Part shown: in pieces, positions 18,378-26,415 of the stretch
How the letters are laid out: each line of letters starts with the position of its first letter
Numbering within the stretch: the first letter of the stretch is position 1
From: Paenibacillus woosongensis
GTDB taxonomy: Bacteria > Bacillota > Bacilli > Paenibacillales > Paenibacillaceae
Length of the DNA: 64,000 bases
Reading direction: 5' to 3'
Assembly: GCF_009725165.1 (NCBI RefSeq)
Contig: NZ_WNZW01000001.1
Location: 496,001-560,000, forward strand
Translations under genes and position numbers: made by a program
Notes under the pieces: generated by a model
What the model saw: the letters and a program-made list of their open reading frames with translations, nothing else
Databases searched by the model: none
Told to the model about the DNA's origin: nothing

Positions 18378-18391
18378 CGAAAGCGGTTTCG
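18378..18391. promoter_or_regulatory. LacI-type operator O1 (binding-protein side)
   Basis: The 14-bp near-palindrome CGAAAGCGGTTTCG has the central CG typical of LacI-family sites. It lies roughly 10 nt downstream of the -10 of the minus-strand promoter at 18401-18428, so a bound repressor would block the operon. It is also close to a cre consensus, so CcpA binding is an alternative. Confidence 0.7.
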
Positions 18392-18400
18392 TCAAAATCA

Positions 18401-18428
18401 TTATTACATCATTTATTTTTTTTGTAAA
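18401..18428 (-). promoter_or_regulatory. Promoter of the ABC importer/GH94 operon
   Basis: -35 TTTACA (18423-18428), 16-bp spacer and -10 TAATAA (18401-18406) on the minus strand, within an AT-rich stretch. The rest of the 546-bp region 18225-18770 holds two further palindromes and AT-rich DNA, and no gene that I can see. Confidence 0.6.
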
Positions 18429-18575
18429 GTCCTATTTTAAATAAATTCGTTTTTCTTGTCGTATCCTGGGATTTCTTCTCATATTGCTGAGAGATCCCTT
18501 ATAAATCAAGGGTTAATTATGTCCTTCTGACTTTTTCCGCATTGACCGAGGCAAAAAAAAGAGGTAAGATATTTT

Positions 18576-18591
18576 ACGAAAGTGCTTTCGT
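18576..18591. promoter_or_regulatory. LacI-type operator O2 (regulator side)
   Basis: The palindrome ACGAAAGTGCTTTCGT shares CGAAAG..TTTCG with O1, about 198 bp away. A related core TTTCGCGAAA follows at 18595-18604. It is placed for autoregulation of the divergent lacI-type gene, and the two sites could be bridged by a tetramer or looped DNA. Confidence 0.7.
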
Positions 18592-18770
18592 GATTTTCGC
18601 GAAACATGAGTTTTAACGCTTTTCTGTAATGAAATTTTCGTAAATAAAGCATATCAAGCTATGTCTAAAGCTCCATGATTCGCAGCGAAGCTTGCTTCTA
18701 TGTGCCAAGGACTAACGGCTTGCCATCCGAAGTCCATGTGCTTGCTTTATCAAGAAGGGGGTTATGTCTC

Positions 18771-19802
18771 TTGTCCATCAACATTAGAACGATCGCGGAA
18801 ATGGCCGGGGTTTCGGTATCGACCGTATCCAAGATCATTAACAATTATAGCGATATTTCTGAAGATACGAAAAATAAAGTTCTGGAAATTATGAAGCAGA
18901 CGGGTTACGTTCCTTCCAACTCGGCTAAAACCTTGGCAACAAAAAAGTCGAACCTGATCGGCGTTATTTTTGCTGGTAAACTCAATATCGATTTCACCCA
19001 TCCCTTTTTTGTTGAGGTGCTAAACTCCTTCAAGAAGCAGGTTGGCCTGCTCGGCTACGATCTTCTTTTCTTCTCCAACGAAAAGTTCTATGCCGTCGAT
19101 GGTGAGTATCTCGCTCGTTGTAAGCACTTCCAAGTAGATGGCTGCATCATTGTCACAGGCCAGCAGCTGGAACCCTCCATCAACGAGCTGGATTTGAGCG
19201 ACATTCCTTGCATTGGCGTCGATATCGAGCTCAAGGGCAAAAACTCCGGGTATATTATGTCTGATAATTACAAAATGTCATACAAAGTGGTAGAGCACTT
19301 TTACCTGCAAGGCTATCGGGAGCTTGGCTATATCGGAAGTACGCAGGAATCAGATATCTCCAATATGCGCGAGGCCGGCTACAAGGACGCGATTGACAGC
19401 TTCGGCCTGCCTCTGAACGAGGATTGGTTCGTAAACGGAGAGCATTTTTTTGAGACGAGCGGATATGAAGCAATGAATCGGATGATTCGATCCGGCTCCC
19501 TGCCGCGCGCAATCTTTGCCGCCTCCGACCTGATTGCGATCGGCGCCATGCGCGCCCTGAAGGAGCACAAGCTGCGGGTGCCGCAGGATGTGGCGATTAT
19601 CGGCTGCGACGATATTGAAGCCTGCAAATATACGAATCCGGCGCTTACAACAATCCGGCAAAATAAGGAGAAGATCGGCAGGCTGGCCGGCTTAATGCTG
19701 TACGACCTGATGAATAGCCAGTCCGAGACAAGCAGCATCGTTGTAGAGCCCGAGCTCGTTATCCGCGAATCCTGCGGCAGCAGATTCGATAATTTTAAAT
19801 AA
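18771..19802 (+). CDS. LacI family transcriptional regulator of the sugar locus
   Basis: 343 residues. The helix-turn-helix (INIRTIAEMAGVSVSTVSKI) is at the N-terminus with the hinge helix following (TGYVPSNSAKTLATKKS). The C-terminal ligand domain has the family end motifs (VPQDVAIIGCDD, NPALTTIRQNKEKIGRLA). The start is TTG at 18771 behind AAGGGGG; the open frame to 18675 has no HTH-compatible start. It is divergent from the importer/GH94 operon, with palindromic operators between them, so it is presumably the local repressor responding to the imported sugar. Confidence 0.93.
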   Translation: MSINIRTIAEMAGVSVSTVSKIINNYSDISEDTKNKVLEIMKQTGYVPSNSAKTLATKKSNLIGVIFAGKLNIDFTHPFFVEVLNSFKKQVGLLGYDLLFFSNEKFYAVDGEYLARCKHFQVDGCIIVTGQQLEPSINELDLSDIPCIGVDIELKGKNSGYIMSDNYKMSYKVVEHFYLQGYRELGYIGSTQESDISNMREAGYKDAIDSFGLPLNEDWFVNGEHFFETSGYEAMNRMIRSGSLPRAIFAASDLIAIGAMRALKEHKLRVPQDVAIIGCDDIEACKYTNPALTTIRQNKEKIGRLAGLMLYDLMNSQSETSSIVVEPELVIRESCGSRFDNFK

Positions 19803-19852
19803 ACCGATCTGGAGCTGAAATAGACAAAGGGCTCCCACAAAATACAGCGTCC

Positions 19853-19909
19853 ATACCAACAACACCCCTCTAGCCGTTCTCATGAAGGCTAGAGGGGTGT
19901 TGTTGGTAT
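19853..19909. terminator. Long perfect hairpin between convergent lacI-type gene and aroF
   Basis: A perfect 23-bp inverted repeat (19853-19875 and 19887-19909) with an 11-nt loop. On the plus strand TTATATAG follows. The stem is longer than most intrinsic terminators. Its position suggests bidirectional termination. Confidence 0.75.
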
Positions 19910-19946
19910 TTATATAGAAAATTCAATTCGTCGATAGAAGCTTCTC

Positions 19947-20990
19947 TTATACTTGAACAGCCGCTTTCGGTGTATCGAAACGTTTGCCGACCAATGGGGC
20001 GAGCTTCTCCAGATCGCGGAGCAATGCGGCGAATTGATCAGGGAACAAGGATTGTACACCGTCGCCTGTCATCGAATTGTCCGGATCAGTATGCATTTCG
20101 ATAATGAGTCCGTCTGCGCCTGCGGCAACCGACGCTTTCGTCATCGGTTCTACCAGCTCGCGGCGGCCCGTGCCATGGCTCGGGTCGGAGATGACCGGCA
20201 GATGGCTCAAGCCCTGCAACACCGGAATCGCCGACAGGTCCAGCGTATTTCTCGTGTAGGTTTCAAAAGTGCGGATACCGCGTTCGCATAGCATCACATT
20301 CGGATTTCCGCCTGCCAAAATGTACTCCGCCGCATTCAGAAACTCGTCGTAGGTCGCGCTGAAGCCGCGTTTCAGCAGCACTGGTTTGCCGCAGGCTCCT
20401 AGCTTGCGCAGCAGATCGAAGTTCTGCATGTTGCGCGTACCAACCTGCAGAATATCCGCATACTCTGCGCATACATCAACGTATTCCGGCGTCATCACTT
20501 CCGTAATCGTAAGCAGGCCATGCTTTTTCCCAGCCTCGGCCATCATGACCAGCCCCTCTACCCCAACACCCTGGAAGCTGTATGGGCCCGTCCGCGGCTT
20601 GAACGCTCCGCCGCGCAGCACCTGGCCGCCTGCCGCTTTAACCAACCGGGCGATTTCATCGATCTGCTCCGGGGATTCCACGGCGCATGGGCCGCCCATT
20701 ACGACGAGATCCCCGCCGCCAATCTTCACGTCGCCGATCTCGATCACCGTATTCTCCGGATGGAAATCGCGGCTGGCCAGCTTGTAGGATTTAGAAATTT
20801 TAATGACATTTTCTACGCCCTTCATCTGACGCAAATGCTCGGCGAGCTGCGGCTCGATCGCGCCGATCAGCCCGATTACCGTACGGTCGCTGCCCCGCGA
20901 GACATGCGCCTGCAAGCCTTCCTTCTCAATGACGGCGATAATTTCCTGAATACGCTCTTCCGGCGTTTGGTTAGAAGTAATTACGATCAC
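19947..20990 (-). CDS. aroF: 3-deoxy-7-phosphoheptulonate (DAHP) synthase, type I-beta
   Basis: 347 residues. An N-terminal ferredoxin-like regulatory domain (residues 1-70) is followed by a TIM barrel with VMGGPCAVES, LRGGAFKPRTGPYSFQG, VLLKRGFSAT and DPSHGTGRRELVEP. It condenses PEP and erythrose-4-phosphate at the head of aromatic biosynthesis; the N-terminal domain usually gives feedback control. The start is GTG at 20990 with AAAGGATG upstream. Confidence 0.95.
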   Translation of the reverse strand: MIVITSNQTPEERIQEIIAVIEKEGLQAHVSRGSDRTVIGLIGAIEPQLAEHLRQMKGVENVIKISKSYKLASRDFHPENTVIEIGDVKIGGGDLVVMGGPCAVESPEQIDEIARLVKAAGGQVLRGGAFKPRTGPYSFQGVGVEGLVMMAEAGKKHGLLTITEVMTPEYVDVCAEYADILQVGTRNMQNFDLLRKLGACGKPVLLKRGFSATYDEFLNAAEYILAGGNPNVMLCERGIRTFETYTRNTLDLSAIPVLQGLSHLPVISDPSHGTGRRELVEPMTKASVAAGADGLIIEMHTDPDNSMTGDGVQSLFPDQFAALLRDLEKLAPLVGKRFDTPKAAVQV

Positions 20991-21150
20991 GGTTCATCAT
21001 CCTTTCATCGTTTCGGCCCGGTGGCCCTATCTATACTTATTCAACCTTAGTTTGTCGCTTAAACGCTTGTTCGCTTTGAAGCTTTTAACCACTAAAGTAA
21101 CTATAACCGAATCCGCTCACGTCGTCAAGTATTACATCCAGCAAAACGGC

Positions 21151-21184
21151 AAAAGCCGCAAACCTCATCTAACTGGTTTGCAGC
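21151..21184 (-). terminator. Terminator of the DUF5060/DUF5605 enzyme gene
   Basis: Stem GCAAACC / GGTTTGC (21158-21164 and 21175-21181), extended by GC pairs outside, followed on the minus strand by GGCTTTTGCCGTTTTG. It lies right after the stop at 21208. Confidence 0.65.
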
Positions 21185-21207
21185 TTATCCTCGCCTTAGT
21201 TAGCAGC

Positions 21208-22983
21208 CTATTCTGCTCTTGTGAGGCGTACGGCCATATACGGCCTGCCGGGGAGCTCAATGCGGAACGAGCCTTCGTGAACGCCAGCGCTCTCATCGAT
21301 CGTCATGCCCCATGTGTCTATGATATCGACTTTATACCTGATGCCCGGCCTCATATGGAATATCCGAAATTTGGGCTGGTTGAAGCCGAAATAATAGACA
21401 TAATATTCATCGCGGATGCCCGCGCAAGGAAGATCCCAGTCCGAGCGCAGCGGCTCCCAGCATTGTCCCGGAGCTTCCTCGACCAGGCTGCGCAAGAAAC
21501 CGATCCGCGCGGGGCTACCCCCAACCAGTTTGCCGCCTTTGGACCACCACAACACTTCCTCGTCGTTCAAATAAGTTTCCCCATGGCCGACATATCCACC
21601 GCGGATCGTTCCTTCCCAGAACCTCCTCACCATTTCCTCGCCGGTAATGTTCCCCCAGCCCTGGTCGATATCGCCCTCATAGGCGCACTCGTCGATAACG
21701 ATCGGTTTGTCCCAGCGCTCCCGCCACTCCAGCGCGGCCTCCGAGGTTTTGTAGACATCGATTCTCTGCAGGCTGCAGTGAGTCAGCCAAGGTTTGCTGT
21801 GATCGTAAAAAGTCAGCCAATTGTGATTCGACAGCAAATGTCCATATGGATCGTTCTCCGTAATAATTCGGGCATAACGCTCCCAATCCTCGCCGGTTTT
21901 AGCCCACATCAAATCATATTCATTGGCGAGCGACCACCAGACATGACGGTAAGCGGACAAGCGGGCCACGATATAACGCAAATAGAGGTCATCCTCCTCC
22001 CGGCTCATTTCCGAAAACCCCCATCTGTCATACGGATGGAACAGTATAAGATCCGCTTCGATGCCAAGGCGTCCCAAATCGGCGATCCGCTGCTCTAAAT
22101 GCTCGAAGAAATCAGGATTAAATACGCTGAAATTCCAGCCTTCCCGGATAGAGCCTTCATAAGGATAGAGCTCGGGCTCGTTCAGGTTATAAAGGTATGA
22201 TTTTGGAAAAACGCACATCCGCATTTTATTGAATGGTGAGCGCGCGAGCGACTCCAGTGTCTGCTGTTCCAGCTCTTCCCCCTGATGCGTCCAGACATAG
22301 CAGGTTGTGCCAAACGGCAAATAAGCTGTGCCATCCTCATAGGCGAAATGATATTTATCACGAACCCGGACCGGGCCATGATTCCCCGCCTCAGGGGCAG
22401 TGCAAACGAAGGTTCCCTCATGTCCGTCCAGCGCTTTTGCCGTACTCTCCGTCCGGTAAGTCCAACGCCCCTCCTCACCAGGCATCATACGAATTTTATA
22501 AACTCCGTTCCCGTTATAGAACCCTGGAACACGTATGCTGCGTCCATCTTCCTCACAGACAAACGTCGCCTTCAGATCGATGTCCGTATACGGATTTCCA
22601 TAAGACGGCCCTCTCAGCTCCAGCTCATAGACATCCCATTTGGCAGCAGATTTCGGAGAGCTTACCAGACCTGCGCCTTCGCTATGGCGTCCAATCTCCG
22701 CAGCATCCTGTGAAGCTTCCTGCGGCTTGCTCACCATTTCCCCACGCCGTTCCAGCGGTTTGCTGGAAGGCAGCTGAGCGAGCTCTTGAAGAAATGCGGC
22801 CCTTTCTTGATCCGTGAAGCCCAGCTCCTGCCGGGCATCTAGAAACTCCCGAAGCGTCATAATTTTATAGGCAAAGGCGAGATGCCTCTCCTCTGCAAGG
22901 AATGAAAAATGCTTTTCTAATATGCTCCCAGCCGATGGATCCGTCCATATCCTTCCAATTCTATCCTGCTCCGTAAACATCAT
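21208..22983 (-). CDS. Putative glycoside hydrolase: helical domain + DUF5060 + TIM-barrel (DUF4038-type) + DUF5605
   Basis: 591 residues. Residues 1-70 form a small helical unit (DPSAGSILEKHFSFLAE ... MTLREFLDARQELG ... FLQELAQL). Residues about 113-205 are a DUF5060 beta-sandwich (KWDVYELELRGPSYGNPYTD ... GNGVYKIRMMPGEEGRWTY). A TIM barrel follows, with candidate acid residues in WWSLANEYD and PIVIDECAYEGD and loop motif LILFHPYDRWG. The C-terminal beta-domain (DUF5605-like) has YYVYYFGFNQP. No signal peptide, so it acts inside the cell on an imported oligosaccharide. It is last in the importer operon. ATG at 22983 and 22980 are both possible behind AAAGGAGG. The substrate is unknown. Confidence 0.75.
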   Translation of the reverse strand: MMFTEQDRIGRIWTDPSAGSILEKHFSFLAEERHLAFAYKIMTLREFLDARQELGFTDQERAAFLQELAQLPSSKPLERRGEMVSKPQEASQDAAEIGRHSEGAGLVSSPKSAAKWDVYELELRGPSYGNPYTDIDLKATFVCEEDGRSIRVPGFYNGNGVYKIRMMPGEEGRWTYRTESTAKALDGHEGTFVCTAPEAGNHGPVRVRDKYHFAYEDGTAYLPFGTTCYVWTHQGEELEQQTLESLARSPFNKMRMCVFPKSYLYNLNEPELYPYEGSIREGWNFSVFNPDFFEHLEQRIADLGRLGIEADLILFHPYDRWGFSEMSREEDDLYLRYIVARLSAYRHVWWSLANEYDLMWAKTGEDWERYARIITENDPYGHLLSNHNWLTFYDHSKPWLTHCSLQRIDVYKTSEAALEWRERWDKPIVIDECAYEGDIDQGWGNITGEEMVRRFWEGTIRGGYVGHGETYLNDEEVLWWSKGGKLVGGSPARIGFLRSLVEEAPGQCWEPLRSDWDLPCAGIRDEYYVYYFGFNQPKFRIFHMRPGIRYKVDIIDTWGMTIDESAGVHEGSFRIELPGRPYMAVRLTRAE

Positions 22984-22998
22984 ATATCCTCCTTTTCA

Positions 22999-23829
22999 TT
23001 AGCCTTTTACGGCTCCGGCCATCCCCGAAACGAAATATTTCTGAAAGAACAAGTAGACAGCCAAAATCGGTACGATTGATATAAGCACGCCCGCGCTCAG
23101 CAGCGTATAGTTCGTGGAATGCTGGCCCTGAAACGTAAGCAGGCCTGCAGTAACCGGCTGCATTGAATCCTTCGTAATAAAAATTTGCGCCAGTAAAAAT
23201 TCATTCCAGGTCGACAGAAAGTCGAGAATGATCAAGGTCGCAATCGCCGGCATCGCGATCGGCAGTATTATGCGGAAAAATTTGCCCAGCTCCGCGCATC
23301 CGTCAATATAAGCCGCCTCATCCAGTTCCTTCGGAATGGAGCGAAGAAAGCCTCTCAGCACCATAATGCCAAACGGAATCCCAAAGCCGATGTATACGAT
23401 AAAAATACCAGGATACGTATTTTCAAGCCCGAAATAATTGAGCATCATATTGAGCGGAACTAACGTTGCCTGGAACGGGATCATCATGCCGACCAGAAAT
23501 ACCGCAAACAGCGCGTTTGCCCATTTAAACCCCATCCGGGTCATCGCGTAGGCAGCCAGCGCTTCAATCAGAATCCCAATCGGAACCTTCACGACGGAAA
23601 TAACGAGACTATTGCGGATATACAGCTTCATCTTATCCCAGGCCTCTGCGAAATTGCTCCATTGAAATACTTCCGGCAAGCGGTACACCGGATTTCTCAT
23701 CAAATCAGCATTGGATTTCAAGGCCGTCATGACGATGAATGCGATAGGAATAAGAAAGAGCAGGCTCAGGACGATGAGTAATATATAGGTAGCCGCCTTC
23801 GAAACAGCGGATTGTTGCACTTCTTCCAT
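22999..23829 (-). CDS. CUT1 sugar ABC transporter permease (MalG-type)
   Basis: 276 residues with six predicted transmembrane helices and the EAA loop PKELDEAAYIDGCAELGKFF. The start at 23829 (MEEVQQSAVSK) has AGAGGGTGAAG upstream; the frame reaches 23931 but would overlap the preceding permease gene. It is 26 nt downstream of its partner permease. Confidence 0.92.
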   Translation of the reverse strand: MEEVQQSAVSKAATYILLIVLSLLFLIPIAFIVMTALKSNADLMRNPVYRLPEVFQWSNFAEAWDKMKLYIRNSLVISVVKVPIGILIEALAAYAMTRMGFKWANALFAVFLVGMMIPFQATLVPLNMMLNYFGLENTYPGIFIVYIGFGIPFGIMVLRGFLRSIPKELDEAAYIDGCAELGKFFRIILPIAMPAIATLIILDFLSTWNEFLLAQIFITKDSMQPVTAGLLTFQGQHSTNYTLLSAGVLISIVPILAVYLFFQKYFVSGMAGAVKG

Positions 23830-23855
23830 AGGGACTTCACCCTCTTTCCCGAAAA

Positions 23856-24731
23856 TCACAGATGCGATTTCTTGTTTGTATAGAAGACGTAAGGAATGAT
23901 AACAGCCATTGCGACAAGGACAAGGAACCACGAAATAGCCGATCCTACGCCGATATTGTTGAATTTAAACGTCTGATAATACATCCATGAAGAGAGCACC
24001 TGCGTGCTCTGTGCCGGCCCTCCGGCCGTCATGCCGTAGATGATGTCATATACCTTCATGGCATTAACCATTGTCGTCGCGAACACGATGACGAATGTTT
24101 CGCTGAGCAGCGGGATCGTGATGAAGCGAAATGATTGCATCGGTCTGGCTCCGTCGATAATCGCCGCCTCATAGCAGTCCTTCGGAATGCTCTGCAGGCC
24201 GGCAAGAAACAAAACCATTGGCAGCCCTACGCCCTGCCATACTGCGGCAATGAATACCGCATATAGGGCGGTTTTCGGATCGGCCAGCCACGTGTGAGCC
24301 AAATTGCCAAGCCCGATGGCCTCCAGCACCGTATTGAAAAATCCCCTCGTTGGATGATACAGCCAGGTCCACATGAGGGCGACGATAATGCCTGATAATA
24401 CATAAGGAAAATAAAACACGCCGCGAAACAGCGATCTGCCCTTTATTTTCCGGTTTAGCAGCAGGGCGAACAACAATCCTAGTCCGATAATGATGGTTAA
24501 TGAACCGGCCAGCCACAACACGTTGTTTTTCAAGGCCGTCTGAAATACGGTATCCTCTGTCAGCAAATAAATGTAGTTCTGCAATCCGACAAACTGCTTG
24601 TCCGGAGATATCCCATTCCACTTGTAAAAGCTAAGCTGAAGGGTATACAGCGATGGCGCCACGATGACGGCGAGATAAATGAGCAGCGCCGGCAGCAGAA
24701 ACGTCCATGGCTTCCAAGCTTTGAGTTTCAT
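23856..24731 (-). CDS. CUT1 sugar ABC transporter permease (MalF-type)
   Basis: 291 residues with six predicted membrane helices and the EAA loop PKDCYEAAIIDGARPMQSF. Ribosome site GGGAGG lies 6 nt before ATG 24731. It is the partner of the downstream permease and is separated from the binding-protein gene by two hairpins. Confidence 0.92.
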   Translation of the reverse strand: MKLKAWKPWTFLLPALLIYLAVIVAPSLYTLQLSFYKWNGISPDKQFVGLQNYIYLLTEDTVFQTALKNNVLWLAGSLTIIIGLGLLFALLLNRKIKGRSLFRGVFYFPYVLSGIIVALMWTWLYHPTRGFFNTVLEAIGLGNLAHTWLADPKTALYAVFIAAVWQGVGLPMVLFLAGLQSIPKDCYEAAIIDGARPMQSFRFITIPLLSETFVIVFATTMVNAMKVYDIIYGMTAGGPAQSTQVLSSWMYYQTFKFNNIGVGSAISWFLVLVAMAVIIPYVFYTNKKSHL

Positions 24732-24827
24732 ACCTTGCCTCCCTCGCACAAGGCCCCAGCATAAGAAACACGTTTATCAACGTACTTTCTATGGAGCCCG
24801 ACCGCTTTTTGCGGTAGTTTTCCTTGT

Positions 24828-24898
24828 GATATCAGGAAGCTAAAGCTCCGTGCTTACTGCTTTCTGATATCCAAGAGAACAGCCTTCCGGCTGTTCTC
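24828..24898 (-). other. Tandem hairpins between binding-protein and permease genes
   Basis: Two adjacent stems: GATATCAGGAAGC / GCTTTCTGATATC (24828-24840 and 24859-24871) and GAGAACAGCC / GGCTGTTCTC (24875-24884 and 24889-24898, loop TTCC). There is no T-run. Such intercistronic hairpins commonly give higher levels of binding protein than of permeases, by partial termination or mRNA protection. Confidence 0.65.
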
Positions 24899-24920
24899 CC
24901 AAGCTATGCTGCTGTCTCTT

Positions 24921-26219
24921 CTAATTGCTGTTGCTCTTGTACGACTCGGCTGCCTTCTGAATTTCCTTCGCAGCCTGTTCTGGCGTCCATTCGTTCAAAA
25001 TGACTGCATCCTGAGCTTCAAACAGCTTCTGTACAACCGTCTGGGGAAGCGCCTGATCCGCGATCAGGAAATTACCGTCCTTGATCATTTCCGCCATCTC
25101 TGATGTATGTGGAGACTGCTCCGAAGTTTTAAACTGCTTTAAGGCCGGAGAGCCGTATACATCGATATATTCATTAACGACTTCCTCTCCGGTAATATAT
25201 TCAGCCAATTTCAAGGCTGCTTCCTGCACCTGTGGCTCAGATCCGGCGTTAATTTGGAACATTTCCGCAAAGCTCGACATCCGGACTGGCTCCTGATCCG
25301 TCGGGAATTTAAAGGTGCCGAAATCGTTAGGATCCGCTCCAGCCTGGCTAATGCTCAGATCAACCCATGCTCCCTCCAGCGCAAAACCTTGCTGCGCATG
25401 ATACATCGGCGTTTCCGCTTCAAGCGGGTCCAGGGTGATGAAGCCTTTCTCGAAATAACCTTTATCGGACCAATCCTTCAGCTTCTGGAAAGTCTGTACG
25501 ACGGCCGGGTCATCCCAGGAGGCTTCCAGCGCGTTCAACCGGTCATGAAGCTCGGTCCCGCCGTAATGCTCGATAAGCTGCTCCACCCAGCGCATCAGCA
25601 TCCAGCCGCCTTTGCCTCCAACGGCAAACGGCGTAATCCCCTGATCTTTCATGAATTGCAATTGCCCTTCGAATTCGGCGAACGTAGCCGGCGGCGTCAA
25701 ATTCAATTTTGCATACAGCTCTTTCGGGTAGAAGACCGAGAGAGATGCTAGATGAAACGGCACCCCGTAGGTTTTGCCGTCATATTGTACCAAATCAAGT
25801 GCTGCGGGATTATAAATGTTCTCCCATCCATGGTCTGCCGCAACCTGCGTCAAATCCATAGCTAGGCCGTTCTCCGGGTAAAAGGAGCCGAGCGAACCGC
25901 CCCAGGTGAACCACATATCGGGCAGCGTTTTGGAAGACGCCGCTACCTTCAGAGATTCCTTTAGCGGGTCTGTTCCATAATAAGTAGGCTCCACTTTAAT
26001 ATCCGGGTTTTCGCTCTGGAATGCTTTGATGATCGGTTCCAGATAAGAATTCTGATCATTGAGCACCCATACCGTTACGGTAGTCTTCTGCCCTTCCCCA
26101 CTGCCTGAGCCGCTGCTGCCGGAAGCTTTCTCCGTACCTGTCCCTCCGCCGCAGGCCGATAACATCAGGACGGCTGACATCACGACCGCCAGCATGGCTG
26201 AAATACGTTTGCTATTCAT
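24921..26219 (-). CDS. Extracellular sugar-binding lipoprotein of the second ABC importer
   Basis: 432 residues. The lipoprotein signal MNSKRISAMLAVVMSAVLML ends in lipobox LSAC. A Gly/Ser linker and a type I extracellular solute-binding fold follow (VTVWVLNDQNSYLEPIIKAF, YGVPFHLASLSVFYPKELYA). Ribosome site AGAGGGGG. It is first gene of the importer unit. The YesN/YesM-type pair just upstream on the same strand is a likely controller. Confidence 0.92.
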   Translation of the reverse strand: MNSKRISAMLAVVMSAVLMLSACGGGTGTEKASGSSGSGSGEGQKTTVTVWVLNDQNSYLEPIIKAFQSENPDIKVEPTYYGTDPLKESLKVAASSKTLPDMWFTWGGSLGSFYPENGLAMDLTQVAADHGWENIYNPAALDLVQYDGKTYGVPFHLASLSVFYPKELYAKLNLTPPATFAEFEGQLQFMKDQGITPFAVGGKGGWMLMRWVEQLIEHYGGTELHDRLNALEASWDDPAVVQTFQKLKDWSDKGYFEKGFITLDPLEAETPMYHAQQGFALEGAWVDLSISQAGADPNDFGTFKFPTDQEPVRMSSFAEMFQINAGSEPQVQEAALKLAEYITGEEVVNEYIDVYGSPALKQFKTSEQSPHTSEMAEMIKDGNFLIADQALPQTVVQKLFEAQDAVILNEWTPEQAAKEIQKAAESYKSNSN

Positions 26220-26415
26220 TGAATAACCCCCTCTTTTGATGTTCTTAAATCATGGCTGCCTATTGGCTTGCTTCTAAGTCTACTACCGAGAAGCCGTGCC
26301 GGGTATGAGGGAAGCATGTCATTTTCTACGCGATCATATCGTCTTGCTCCGCCCGCAAACCGGGCATTTTCCTCCTAAAATAGACGAATCATGCTGTATC
26401 CTACATTCCTATGCA

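Noticed and set aside
21052..22098. Plus-strand frame of 348 codons opposite the DUF5060/DUF5605 gene
   Set aside because: Its translation has no recognisable domain, and the opposite strand encodes an intact multidomain protein in an operon.
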